Positions 46,989 through 58,078 of a stretch of DNA of 64,000 bases are shown one piece after another. Made by a program: the position numbers and the translations under genes. Where the stretch lies: NCBI GenBank assembly GCA_050084985.1, contig JBITNC010000001.1, forward strand, positions 49,600,001 to 49,664,000, written 5' to 3'. This stretch comes from Nageia nagi. Lineage: Eukaryota; Pinophyta. The notes beneath the pieces were generated by a model. The model did not search any database and was not told the origin of the DNA. It saw nothing but the letters and a program-made list of their open reading frames with translations. The first letter of the stretch is position 1. Each line of letters starts with the position of its first letter.

Positions 46989-47990
46989 ATGGGAGACCCC
47001 TTTTTATCCAAACACATTTTTGATGGTTCCAACTTTGGTATTTGAGAACCTTGAATAAAAGCTAAATTACAGGCAAGGAAGCTTTGGCAAATAATAAATG
47101 AGAACCTTGTTTCTCCTATAGAAGAGAAGGCACTTGAGGTTTATAACATAAAAAATGAGTTAGCAACCTCCATGATTTTTTGTGTAGTTTCAGATGATAT
47201 GCTCTTGATTATTACCTCTTCAACCTTAGTAAAGAAAGATTGGGATAAGCTTAAGTAAATCTACTTTTGTTCAAAGTTTTCAAGAAAGTTTACTATTCTT
47301 CAAAAGTTACTTCAATCTCATCAAAAAGAAGATAAAAATGTTGCCATCTACTTGAATAAAATTATTAACTTAAGAACCTAACTTGTTGCTTGTAGATGTA
47401 ATTGAATCAATGATGAGTTCATAATCTTCATCAATATTTAAAGCCTTTCTTCAAAGTTTGGAAACTTTATGACAGTGATGGAAATAAGGTTGATGATGAA
47501 GAATAATTCTTCTCCTTTGAGAACCTTTCTAGGCTCCTTTTAAAGCATGAGAAAACCTTTAACAAAAAGGTGTTGATTTCTTCTCCTAAGGATAATAATG
47601 TTGCTCTTGGAGCAACCAAAACCTCTTTGAAGAAGAAGTTCAACCATCAAAAGAAATCTTATCTTTTTTCCTCTAAAAAGTTTGAAAAAAGAGGCAATGG
47701 TAATAACAGCAGTAGAAATAATGGTAAAAATGGAAACAATAAGAATAACAACATCAGTAGGAACAATAGCAACAATAATCACTTCAAGTAAAGAGATAGA
47801 AAAAGCAAAGTAAATAATCCATATCCTATAGAAAATTTTGATGGTAATTGTAACTATTATGGCATACAAGGTCACAAAGAAGTTGATTACTACAAAAAAA
47901 AGAGGAAAAAAATAAAAGCAATGGAAATGTAAAGAACTTCAAAGGAAAAAAGTATATTTAAGCTAGTTTTGCTACAATGCTCTACTCCAT
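46989..47990 (+). pseudogene. Copia gag, family A (A5)
   Basis: ATG at 46989 in CAAATGGGAG. The N-terminus reads MGDPFLSKHIFDGSNFGI, with the following Trp region broken. The capsid core is full of stops. The linker 47570-47791 (LISSPKDNNVALGATKTSLK..., Asn-rich) is clear. The zinc knuckle (about 47848-47890) has two Cys changed to Tyr (CNYYGIQGHKEVDY), which would abolish zinc binding. Confidence 0.86.
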
Positions 47991-50808
47991 GTCTTGCACT
48001 TTTTCATCTGATTGGATTGTTGACTCTGATTGCACTAATCACCTATGCTGAGAAAAAAAAGATACGATTGGGATAGGTGATAACTCTACCTTTGAAATCT
48101 AAGGAATTGGAAGTTTGTTGATTCACAAGAAGGTTCTTGACAATGTGCTCTATATTCTTAAGTTTAAGATGAACCTTCTCTCCATGATCCAAGTTGGTAA
48201 AAAAGGATACTCTTTTGAGTTCAACTCTCAATCTTGATGTACTAAGAAAAGACTTACCACATTGGTTAAAAGATCAATGAAAGATGATCTCTACATTATG
48301 GATCAAGTTCCATCAAAGATATTTCTTGCTACAAGTATGTGTTCTAAAAGTAATCTTTACCACCAAAGTTTAGGGCACCTTAACCATAAGAGTATTTAAG
48401 TCATAAAAGACCAAGAAATTATAGAAGGTTTGCCTTCAATTTCACCTTTGATTGGTCTATGTTAGAAGTGCATCCTTGGTAAGATGCATAGATAAAAGTT
48501 TGAAAAAGATAAAGAAACAAGAGCATCTCAACCTCTTCAACTTGTGCATTCAGATTTGATGGGTCCATTTCAGACTAAGTCACTTGGAGGAGCATCTTAT
48601 GTCTTGACCTTCATTTATGACTTCAGTAGAATGACCTTTGGGTATCTACTTGAGCATAAGGATCAAACCTTTGAGAGTTTTAAGATTTTTAAAGCCTTTG
48701 TTGAGAATCAAACTAACTTTAAAATCAAGATGTTAAGATCAAATAATGGAGGAGAATATAATAGTAATGAATTCAATGTCTATTATGCTAAGTATGGAAT
48801 CAAGAGATAGTTTACAATTTCTTACACTCCTCACCAAAATAGTGTTGTCAAAAAGAAAAATAAAATAATTATGGAAATGGCTAGCTACATGTTGAGTAAT
48901 CTTTCTAGTTTCTTATGGGATGAAGCTATGAGCACTACTATTTACACCTTGAATAGGTGTCCCATAGAATTTATTCAAGGAAAAATTCCTTTTGAGGCAT
49001 GGTCAGGAAGAAAACCTAACATTTCTCACCTTAGAGTGTTTGGTTGTGAAGCATTCTCCTACATTATTTCTAAAAAAAAGGAAAAGTTAAATAAAAGAGC
49101 TAAAAAATGCATCTTTATAGGTTATGACAATCACCATAGAGGCTATAAGCTCTACTCTCCATCCTACAAAGTTGTGTTTATTTCAAAGGATGTAAAGTTC
49201 AATGAACATCCTAAAGAATCTACTTCTAATAAGGATGTTGATGATCTAGAGAACTTTTTAGTTGCACCTAGCTAGTTGGATATTGATGTAGACAAGTCAC
49301 CTCAGGATTAAAATTCTCCAACATAAAGGGTAACAAGGAGCATGACCTTGAACAAATCCTTATTTTCCAACATTGATAATAAGCATGAGCCCTTAACCTT
49401 CAAAGAAGTTTATAAGTATGAGTGCTAGATGAAAGCTATGAAAATGAAATATGAGACATTTATAAAAAATAAAATTTGGAACTTGGTTCCTTATCCCAAT
49501 AAGAAGAATGTGATTGGAAATAAGTGGATCTATAAGGTCAAGTTCAATTCTATTAAAGATATTAAGAAAAATAAGACAAGGTTAGTATTCAAAAGTTTTG
49601 CTCAAAAATACGATGTAGATTATAAGGAAACCCTTGCTTCCATGGTAAAGATGCCTATTGTGAGAATTACCCTTGCTCTTTTTGCAACTCAAAGATGAAA
49701 AGTTTTTCAACTTGATGTCAAGAATACATTTCTTAATGGTGACTTAGATGTCAAAATATTCATGAATCAACTAGAAGGGATCCTTATGGAAGGTAAAGTG
49801 TCCTTTGTGTACAAGCTAAAGAAGTTATTATATGGACTTAAGCAAGCACTTAGAGCTTGGTACAAAAATATTTCTAGGTATTTTACAGACATTGGTTTTC
49901 CCAAGTATTTTTTGACTTAGATATATATGTGCTTAATTAAGGAAAAGACATGGTTTTGATTCTTTTTTATATAGATGATCTTCTGATAACTAAGAATAAT
50001 AATGAAATCATTCAAAATGCATATCCAAACTTAAGGTAATATTTGAAATGACTGATCTTGGTCTCTTTCACTACTATCTTGGAATGCAAGTGTATCAATA
50101 CAAGGATTGTACTTATCTCAATAAATCTAAGTATATATCAAACATCTTATAAAAGTTTGGAATGGAAGAGTGTAGATATGCTACGATCCCAATCTCTCCT
50201 AGAATCACTATTTCTCTGAGCTCCAACTCTTAATTAGTTGATACTACAACTTATAAGCAATTAATTAGTAGTCTTTTGTATTTAACTATTTATAGGCCAG
50301 ATATTACCTTTGCAGTGAATCTAATGGTTCGATTCATGCAAAAACTTTATGTTGAGCACTTCAATACTATTAAATAAATCTTGAGGTATGTTGTAGGGAC
50401 TAAGAATCTTGCTCTCAAGTATTCTAAGTTGCTCTCATTTGTTCTCCTTGGATTCTCAAATTTTGACTATAAGAGAGATAGAGATGATAGGAAATCAACC
50501 TCTGTGTATGTGTTTAACATTGGTTCAAGTGCTATATCTTGAGCTTTCAAGAAGCAACCTACTATTTCTCTTTCCACAATAGAAGCTAAATACCATGCCA
50601 TGTTTGTTGCGACCCAGAAAGCCATTTAGCTAAGACATATTCTAAAAAAATTAGGTATGAGAAAGGTGAATCATCTTTGATTTCTTCAGATAATCAATTG
50701 GCTATTTCTTTGGTTAAGAATCGTATGTTCCATCAAAGAATAAAATATATGAAAATCCATACCTATTTTATCAAGAAAAAAGTTCTTGATGGCATCATAC
50801 ACCTAGAG
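47991..50808 (+). pseudogene. Copia pol, family A (A5), 5' part up to element B
   Basis: Protease triad is D-S-D (Gly to Asp) near 48020. Pre-integrase at 48290-48500. Integrase core has LDLM-like HSDLMGPFQTKSLGGASYV, RSNNGGEYNSNEF (second Asp now Asn) and VVKKKNK with Lys (48850-48852). The clean tail 48871-49275 includes NLSSFLWDEAMSTTIYTLNR and KKCIFIGYDNHHRGYK. RT (49430-50150) has YIDD in place of YVDD (49968-49979). RNase H (50260 on) is cut by B after IHLE. Confidence 0.89.
50804..50808 (+). repeat. Target site duplication of element B, left copy
   Basis: tagag directly before the B 5' LTR. The right copy is at 59983-59987. Joining the flanks restores the A5 RNase H reading through LEYYPSTLN. 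Confidence 0.95.
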
Positions 50809-52711
50809 TGTTGAGCATGGGTGATTGTCATTTTGTTAACATGTGGTTTTGGCTGTGTCTTTGCATCCATTTGGTTTTGGCTGTGTCTTCGCGTAGTAGT
50901 ATGAGTTCATTTTAAGATCCCCGGGATGACGTTCCGAAATGAAATGATAAAGCTCAATTGTGGAAAAATTCGGGTTTCGGAGAAGGTGAGAGTTGTTGAA
51001 AATTCTGGGTTCCGAAGAAGGCGAGAGTTGTGGAAAAGCCCGGGTTCCGGAGAAGGTGAGGTCAGCAAAGAGAAATTGAGGAGCCGGAACTAGTTAATTA
51101 AGTATTCTGGAAGTAGAGCATTTCGGAAATATGAAGATGACATCAGCGATTTCAGTTCTTAACCCAAAATTGAATCCCGGAAGTGATGAGGTCAGCAAGG
51201 GGGGACTAAAAGAGCCAGAGCCAGCGAGTAAAACATTCTAGAAATATGAAGATGATGTCACGGGGAGAACAACATTCACATTTTTGAATGAGCCCAGATC
51301 CTAGAAGCGATGAGGTCAGTAAGGGGTGACTAAAAGAGCCAGAGCCAGCGAGTAAAACATTTCGGAAGCAAGAGATGACATCACGGGGAGAACGATGTTC
51401 ACATTCTTTAATAGAATCAGGTTCCAAAGATGATGAGGTCAGCAAAGAGTGATCAAATAGTTGGAGCCGGTGAGTAAAGCATTCCGAAATGTAGAGATGA
51501 GATCAGCAAAGAGAGATTGAAAATTCGGAGTCCATAAAGTAAATGTTTCAAATTAAAAGGATGACATCACAGAGGATAAGATAGTCGTGTTTTGGTAAAG
51601 ATCGGAGTTCGAAGATGATGACATCATGGTGTAGGTGTTGAAAAGTCCGGAAAGCCATGCAGATACATTGGAACTCTCTTCCGGAGTCCGAAGATGATGA
51701 CATCATGCGGGAAGCATTTTACTCTACTTCCGGAGTCTGGAGATGATGACATCATAATGTATACAATAAACATCCGGTAAGCGAGACAAAGAGTCCGAGA
51801 TTATCAGAAATACCATTATGAAGAAGAAAAGAGTTCAAAACTATCAAAAATAATCAGATACTATCAAATCTCTAAAATCAGTGGAGAAAAAGGTATACGT
51901 GTCTAAAAAACCCTGTTTGAACAAGAGGAGCGTTCATCAGTTACAGCAGTTGCAGTCTCAGATAGTGAACTCTCTTAGTGCAGGAGCAGTTACAAATAAA
52001 GATTCCTTTTCAGTTTATTTTTGGTAACGTGTCATGATAGGAATAGTTTTGTGAGGGGCTTTCTTGATGTGTAATAGTTGTAGGAAAGTACGTGAAGTAT
52101 GGATTGTAGATGAAGTAAAAAGGGGCAAGTAGAGAAGGGTGATTGAGGTTGTAAGAGCGTGAAAGAGGAGAGGAGTGTGGAGAGAAGAGTGGTCATGGAG
52201 GTAATAGGGAGGAAGAGGGGAGTATCAGGAGAACGTGAAGTGAGCAAACGAATATGGAGATAGGAGTGTGATTGTTTAAGTGTGTTACTTTGGAGTTGTG
52301 TGCAGAGATAAAATAGTGAACTTTAGAGCTAGACCATTGAGGGTCTTCTAGAACTGTATTCTTTCCTCCTTTTTGAATGTTGTCTCAAGTGGGTGCTTGA
52401 GAGCTGGAGTTGGTGCTCCAAGCAGTAGGTGCTGCTATTTGCAAAGTGGTAGTTGGTGCTACCCTTCACAGTTGGTGTTGTGAATCTGTAAGCTTTCTTT
52501 AATGGCTAGATTTGGATTGGTGTCCAAGCAGTCATTTTCGGGGATGTAGCCAATCTGGTGAACCTCATTACATCTGGTGTTGTGTGATGTACTGGTGTGC
52601 TTGCTCAATTTTCTCTAGCTTTTAATCTATCTTTATTTAAGAAGGTTAAATTGATTATTTTTATATACACTGATTCACCCCCCTCCTCTCAGTGTCACTC
52701 GAAGTCCAACA
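50809..52711 (+). repeat. 5' LTR of element B
   Basis: 1903 bp, TGTTGAGCATGG...AAGTCCAACA. The first half carries an array of TGANNTCA cores (51057-51754). The second half is unique and contains gcaggagcagttacaaataa and ctggagttggtgctcc words. It is much less AT-rich than family A LTRs. I see no certain TATA box. Confidence 0.95.
51057..51754 (+). promoter_or_regulatory. Array of twelve TGANNTCA palindromic cores in B LTR
   Basis: Cores TGAGGTCA, TGACATCA, TGATGTCA or TGAGATCA start at 51057, 51138, 51187, 51253, 51311, 51376, 51434, 51498, 51562, 51619, 51698 and 51747. Mean spacing is about 63 bp. Neighbouring text also repeats (gaggtcagcaagg, acatcacggggag, gagtaaaacatt), giving a degenerate tandem array. 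Plant bZIP factors of the TGA type bind TGACG/TGACGTCA-like sites, and palindrome-rich LTRs are reported for Sireviruses. Function here is inference. Confidence 0.75.
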
Positions 52712-52713
52712 AT

Positions 52714-52725
52714 TGGTATCAGAGC
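52714..52725 (+). other. Primer binding site of element B
   Basis: TGGTATCAGAGC, a perfect initiator-tRNA-Met site, 2 bp after the LTR end. Confidence 0.96.
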
Positions 52726-52775
52726 AAGGTTCCTACTTAGGCTATAACAGCTAAGGAGATCCTGGTAGTGGCACT

Positions 52776-54589
52776 ATGGCAAGTGGAGAAGGTTTCTCAT
52801 CTAACAAGGCACCTCTCTTTGATGGAAACAATTATGCTTTCTAGAAAATTCGAATGAAGACTTATCTCAGTGCATTGGGTTTTGGTACTTGGGATGCTGT
52901 TAAAAGGGTTACACTCCTCCCCCTATAGGTCCATCAAATGAAGCAAAAAGAAAGGCATTTGAATGTGACGCAAAAGCAAGAAATGCTCTAATGTGTGGTC
53001 TAGTGGATAGTGAACTGGTGAAAGTTATGGCATGCAAATCTGTAAAAGAAATATGGAATAAGTTGAAGAGCATTCACGAAGGAGATGATAAAGTCAAGGA
53101 AGCAAAACTCCAAACTTATAGAGCTCAATTCGAAGTTCTAAAGATGAATGAAGATGAAACCATCGAAGCATACATGTTGAGAGTAAATGAAATTACTAAT
53201 GCAATCAGAGGTCTTGGGGAAGAAATTGAAGATCATGTCATCGTGAAAAAGGTACTACGATCTCTCACATCTCGCTTTGATTCAAAGGTGTCTGCTATTG
53301 AAGAAGCAAAAAATTTGAAAACTTTTAGCATGGATGAAATGCATGGATCGCTGACTACTTATGAAATGAGGATCAGAAAAGCAAAGCATTCAGAAAAGGA
53401 AGCAGCGTTTAAAGCCAACAACAGTACCAAAGCCAAAATAGATTCTGATGATGAGGAACAATCTGATGGAGCAGAAGCAAATTTTGTTAGAAAGCTAAAA
53501 AGGGGAAAAGGTAAATATGAACGCAAGCTACCGTTTAAATGTTTTAACTATGGTGGTATTGGTCATTTCATTTCAAAATGTCCATATAGAAAAACTGATA
53601 AAGATGATCAAGAATCATATTTTGAGAAAAACCACAAAATGAAATCTCATGCTCGAAATAGAAGGTCAAATAGACAGAGCTTCATATCCAGAAATAAAGG
53701 CTCCACTGATGATGATTCCAGTAATGAATCAGAAAAAGAATACAATGGAGCATTGTTTATGGCATTTGAAGAGAAACTAAATGAAGATAATCAAAATGCC
53801 CAAGAACATAAAAAGGAAGAGACAGATGAAGAAAATGACTGTGAGATTGAGATTGATCTTGAAGAAGAACTAATAACAGCATTGAATGAACTGAATAAAG
53901 AAGTAAAGAAAAATAAGAAACTCTCAAAAAGGTTTGATGATGCAAGTAATATTATAGAAACCTTAAAAATAGAAGTGGAAGAATCTAAGAGGATAAATGA
54001 GAGTTTGGAGGAACAGCTTCTTGTGAAAGTTAAAAATTGCAGTAAGCTTGAAGAAGAAATAACTGGGCTACGTATGCAACTAGAGGAAGTCACCAAGAGA
54101 ATCAGCTCTTTTGAATATCTAGAAGGAAGGTCGACTAAACTCAGTGAAATCATTAATAGTCAAAGAATGTTTTCTGATAAATCTGGTCTGGGATATGAAC
54201 AAGGACAATCTTCCAATGACATAAAAAGGGAAAACATAAAAGAAACCAAGAAGAAGGAAGATAGCTTAGGACTAGAGGATGATGGCTTCACTCAAGTGCA
54301 TTCCAGAAGAAGACCCTATGCAGGACCAAGAAGTACTCAACAATATAATAGATACATCCATCCCTTCAATGGATACTGTTTCAAATGCAATGTGTATGGA
54401 CACAAAATTTCTAAATGTAAGTATAATATCACTCCAAGAACCTTTGTTACTAGGAATGCATTCGGCCCACTAATGGAGTATCCTGTTGAGTGTTACAACT
54501 GTCATGAATATGGACACATTGCCCGATTCTGCAGAAATAATCATGGCATGAGGTTCTTTCCACCGAGACAATTTCCTTCCATAAGATAG
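52776..54589 (+). pseudogene. Sirevirus-like gag (element B)
   Basis: ATG at 52776 gives MASGEGFSSNKAPLFDGNNY. A TAG (52842-52844) replaces the conserved Trp, and a 1-base loss near 52909 shifts frame. From 52991 there are 532 open codons: UBN2-type capsid core (residues 1-120), knuckle 1 at residue 184 (CFNYGGIGHFISKC, second Cys now Tyr), an acidic region, a predicted coiled coil (about residues 290-375, rich in E/K/L heptads), knuckle 2 at 463 (CFKCNVYGHKISKC) and knuckle 3 at 501 (CYNCHEYGHIARFC). It ends at TAG 54587-54589, in frame with pol. Gag would form the particle and bind RNA. Confidence 0.93.
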
Positions 54590-57500
54590 AATAAACAGTT
54601 TCAGAGCAGTCATCCACAGGAAGTAGAAAAGAATAATAAAAAACAAGAAGCTAAAATAAAAGTAAAACAAGTCTGGAAAGAAAAGGAGAAACTCAGAGAG
54701 GATAAAGAGTCCTTAATCGTTCAAACAGCATTAAAAGCTCAAGACAAACCATCACCATGGATATTAGACAGCAGATGCTCAAGTCACATGACAGGTGACA
54801 AGAAGAAATTTCAAAAACTACAGGAATATGAAGGTGGGTCAGTAAGATTTGGAAACAATGATGGCGCACAGATTATCGGCAAAGGGACAGTCAAAATAAA
54901 TGATAGAAACATCAGATCCGAAGAGGTATTATTTGTTGTGGGACTGAAGCATAATTTGTTGAGCGTCAGTCAAATATGTGACAAAGGACATGATGTAATT
55001 TTCAAAAAGCATGGCTGTGAGATCCGAAGGGCAAATAGTGGTAGACTTGTAGCAGTTGGTACAAGAACCTGTGGCAATTTATACACCTTATCAAATATTT
55101 CAGAGGGATCATGTCTTCTAGGCAAGGAGAGTGATGATTGGCTATGGCATAAGAGATTGGGACACATCTGTTTTAAAAACTTGATGAACATTTGCTCAAA
55201 AAGAGCAGTAAGAGATATGCCCAGTATCAACACACCAGCAAATGATATTTGTGATTCATGCCAAAAGGGAAAGCAAACTCGGGTAAAGTTCAAAGTGAAG
55301 GAATATCACACAAGCAGACCATTAGAAATCGTACACACCGACCTATGTGGACCAATGAGAACACAAAGCTTCAATGGAGATAAGTATTTTATTCTGTTCA
55401 TAGATGATTATTCAAGAATGACTTGGGTGCAATTTTTAAAACATAAATTTGAAGCTTTTGAAATGTTCAAAGCATTTAAAAATCAAGTAAAAAATCAGAT
55501 AGAGAGGAGAATTAAATGTCTTCACTCAGACAGAGGAGGTGAGTTCACTTCTGATGAGTTTACTGAGTTTTGCATACAACACAGAATTAAAAGACAATTC
55601 TCTGCAGCTAGAACTCCACAACAAAATGGAGTAGTTGAAAGAAAAAATAGAGCAGTACAAGAAATGGCTCGAACCATGCTGATAGAAAGCAAGGTTGCTG
55701 ATAGGTTCTGGAAAGAAGTAGTGCATACTACAGTGCATATTCAAAATAGATGTATGATGCAACCACATGAGGATAGAACACCATATGAATTATGGTTTGG
55801 AAGAAGAGCTACAGTGAGGCACTTCAAGATCTTTGGCAGTAAATGCTATATCAAGAGAATAGAAGAAAATTTAGGAAAGTTTGAGGATAGATCTGATGAA
55901 GGTATCTTTCTTGGTTACTCTTCAAAGAGTAAAGCCTACAGGTGTTACAATAAAAGGACAAAAATAATCGTTGATAGTGCTGATGTTCACGTTGATGAGC
56001 AAAGAGATCTTCCCAAGAGAAATGATGATGATGATTTTCTTGCCTATCAAGATTCAATTGAAGAAGATAAAAAGAATAAAAACAAATCTAAGCCTCCTGT
56101 ACAGCAATCACAAGTAAAGAAACCAAAAGATTCAAATTCACCAAGTAACCCAAATAGTGCTTCAGAAAATGAGTCAGAAGAAGATGAAAATTCAAAAACT
56201 CCACCAAATAGATGGCACAAGGATCATCCACAAGAGCAAATCATCGGTGAGTTTCATACAGGCATCCAAACTCGCAAGGGGTTTCAAGCACCTATTCTCT
56301 CCTATCCAATATAGAGCCTAAAAATGTCTCAGAAGCTAGCCAAGATGAAAGCTGGATGAAAGCAATGGAGGAAGAACTCACTCAAATTGAAAAGAATGAA
56401 ACATGGGAACTTGTTCCTAGACCAGCCAACAAAAATGTGATTGGCACAAAGTGGATTTTTCGCAATAAGTTGAATGAAGATGGGATAGTGGTTCGAAATA
56501 AAGCTAGACTTGTTTGCAAGGGATATGCTCAAGTTGAAGGAATTGATTTTGAAGAAACTTTTGCACCTGTGGCCAGATTAGAAGCTATTCGCATGTTTTT
56601 AGCTTTTGCAGTGTATAAAGACTTTAAAGTTTATCAAATGGATGTAAAATCAAACCTTTCTAAATGGCAAAATTGAGGAAGAAGTCTATATTGAACAGCC
56701 AGATGGTTTCCAATTGGGAGAGAATCCTAATATGGTATGCAAACTAAAGAAGGCTCTGTATGGTTTAAAATAGGCACCTCGAGCATGGTACTCCAGACTT
56801 GATACATATCTTCAGCAGCAAGGCTTTAGAAAAGGAATGGTGGATAGCAATTTATACATTAAATCAGAAAAGGAAAATCAGCTAATTGTTGTTGTCTATG
56901 TAGATGATATAATCTTTGGAGGAAGCAAGAATGAGCTATGTAAAAATCTTGCTGACAACATGCAAACAGAATTCGAGATGTCTATGATAGGTGAGCTTGC
57001 ATTTTTTCTCAGCCTACAAATCAATCAGTTGAAGAATGGCATGTTCATTTCTCAAACCAAGTATGTTAAGGAGATGCTGAAGAAGTTTACCATGGAAGAC
57101 TGTAAACCTGTGAGCACCCCTATGACGATAGGCTGCAAATTAAGCAAGGATGATAAAGCACCAACAGTAGATCAAACACAATACAGGTTAATGATTGGAA
57201 GTTTATTTATATTTGACAGCTACTAGACCGGATATTCTTCAAGCAGTATGTATGGTTGCTCGATTTCAAGCAAATCCCAAAGAAACACATGTTACTGCAG
57301 TAAAGAGAATATTCAGATATCTCAAAGGCACAGTAGAATATGGTTTATGGTATCCTAGAGGAAAGGACTTTACACCTATTACCTTTTTAGATGCAGACTG
57401 GGCAGGATGCGTGGATGATAGGAAGAGCACCAGTGGAGGAGCATTTTATTTGGGTAATAATCTTGTTGGCTGGCACAGTAAAAAGCAAGACTCAGTATCC

Positions 57501-57851
57501 CTATCTACAGCAAAAGCAGAGTATATAGCAGCAACTTCTTGCTGCACATAGATTCTATGGATGAAGTAGATGCTAAAAGATTTTGGTATACAGATTAACG
57601 AGCCCATAACAGTTCTGTGTGATAACACAAGTGCAATCAATATCTCAAAAAATCCTGTTATGCACTCACGAACAAAGCATATAGCAATCAGGTATCACTT
57701 TCTAAAAGAAAGAGTGGCACAAGGAGAAGTACAGTTGGATTTTGTTCCAACCACAGAGCAAGTAGCAGACATCTTTACAAAGCCTTTGCCCAAAGACGTC
57801 TTCGAATATCTTCGAAACAAGCTAGGAGTTGTTGTCCTTCCCACGCATTAG
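54590..57851 (+). pseudogene. Sirevirus-like pol (element B): protease, integrase, RT, RNase H
   Basis: Continues the gag frame after one TAG. Protease reads D-S-R (54767-54775) where D-S-G is needed. Integrase has WHKRLGH, CDSCQKGKQ and an intact DD35E set: Asp 55340, Asp 55529, Glu 55637 (VVERKNR). Frameshifts near 56300, 56655 and 57208 and TAG stops at 56771, 57549 and 57567 break the rest. RT has [17 protein letters not shown] and YVDD (56897-56908). RNase H has DADWAG, AKAEYIA and LCDNTSAI and ends KPLPKDVFEYLRNKLGVV at 57851. Each lesion is a single change, so decay is recent compared with family A. Confidence 0.94.
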
Positions 57852-58078
57852 CTAGTTCTGGACGTCACATTCTCAAGGGGAGTGTTTATTTTTTCCTTCC
57901 TATGTTGCTTCTGTGTATCTTGTTTTTGTATGCATACTACTGATTTCCTGAGAATGTCATGCATGGACTCAGGGGGAGTCTGTAAATGCCCTTTGTTATT
58001 GTTGACAAAGGGGGAGAGAAAAGTCCCGATGTTGGTGTCTAATCAAGTGGTGTTGCCAACAATTCCAAAGGGGGAGAT
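57852..58078 (+). other. Multiple polypurine tracts before B 3' LTR
   Basis: Four runs: AAGGGGAG (57875-57882), AGGGGGAG (57971-57978), AAAGGGGGAGAGAAAAG (58007-58023) and AAAGGGGGAGAT (58067-58078, touching the LTR). Repeated PPT-like runs are typical of Sireviruses. The preceding gttgac word also fits that lineage. No env-like frame is present. Confidence 0.85.

Noticed and set aside
52991-54589. The 532-codon open frame as an active host or element gene
   Set aside because: It is the gag of element B. Its true start at 52776 is followed by a TAG and a frameshift, and the downstream protease triad is lost.
57852-58078. Env-like ORF after pol in the Sirevirus-like element
   Set aside because: Only 227 bp lie between the pol stop and the 3' LTR. 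The short open stretch there continues into the LTR and has no membrane or env features.
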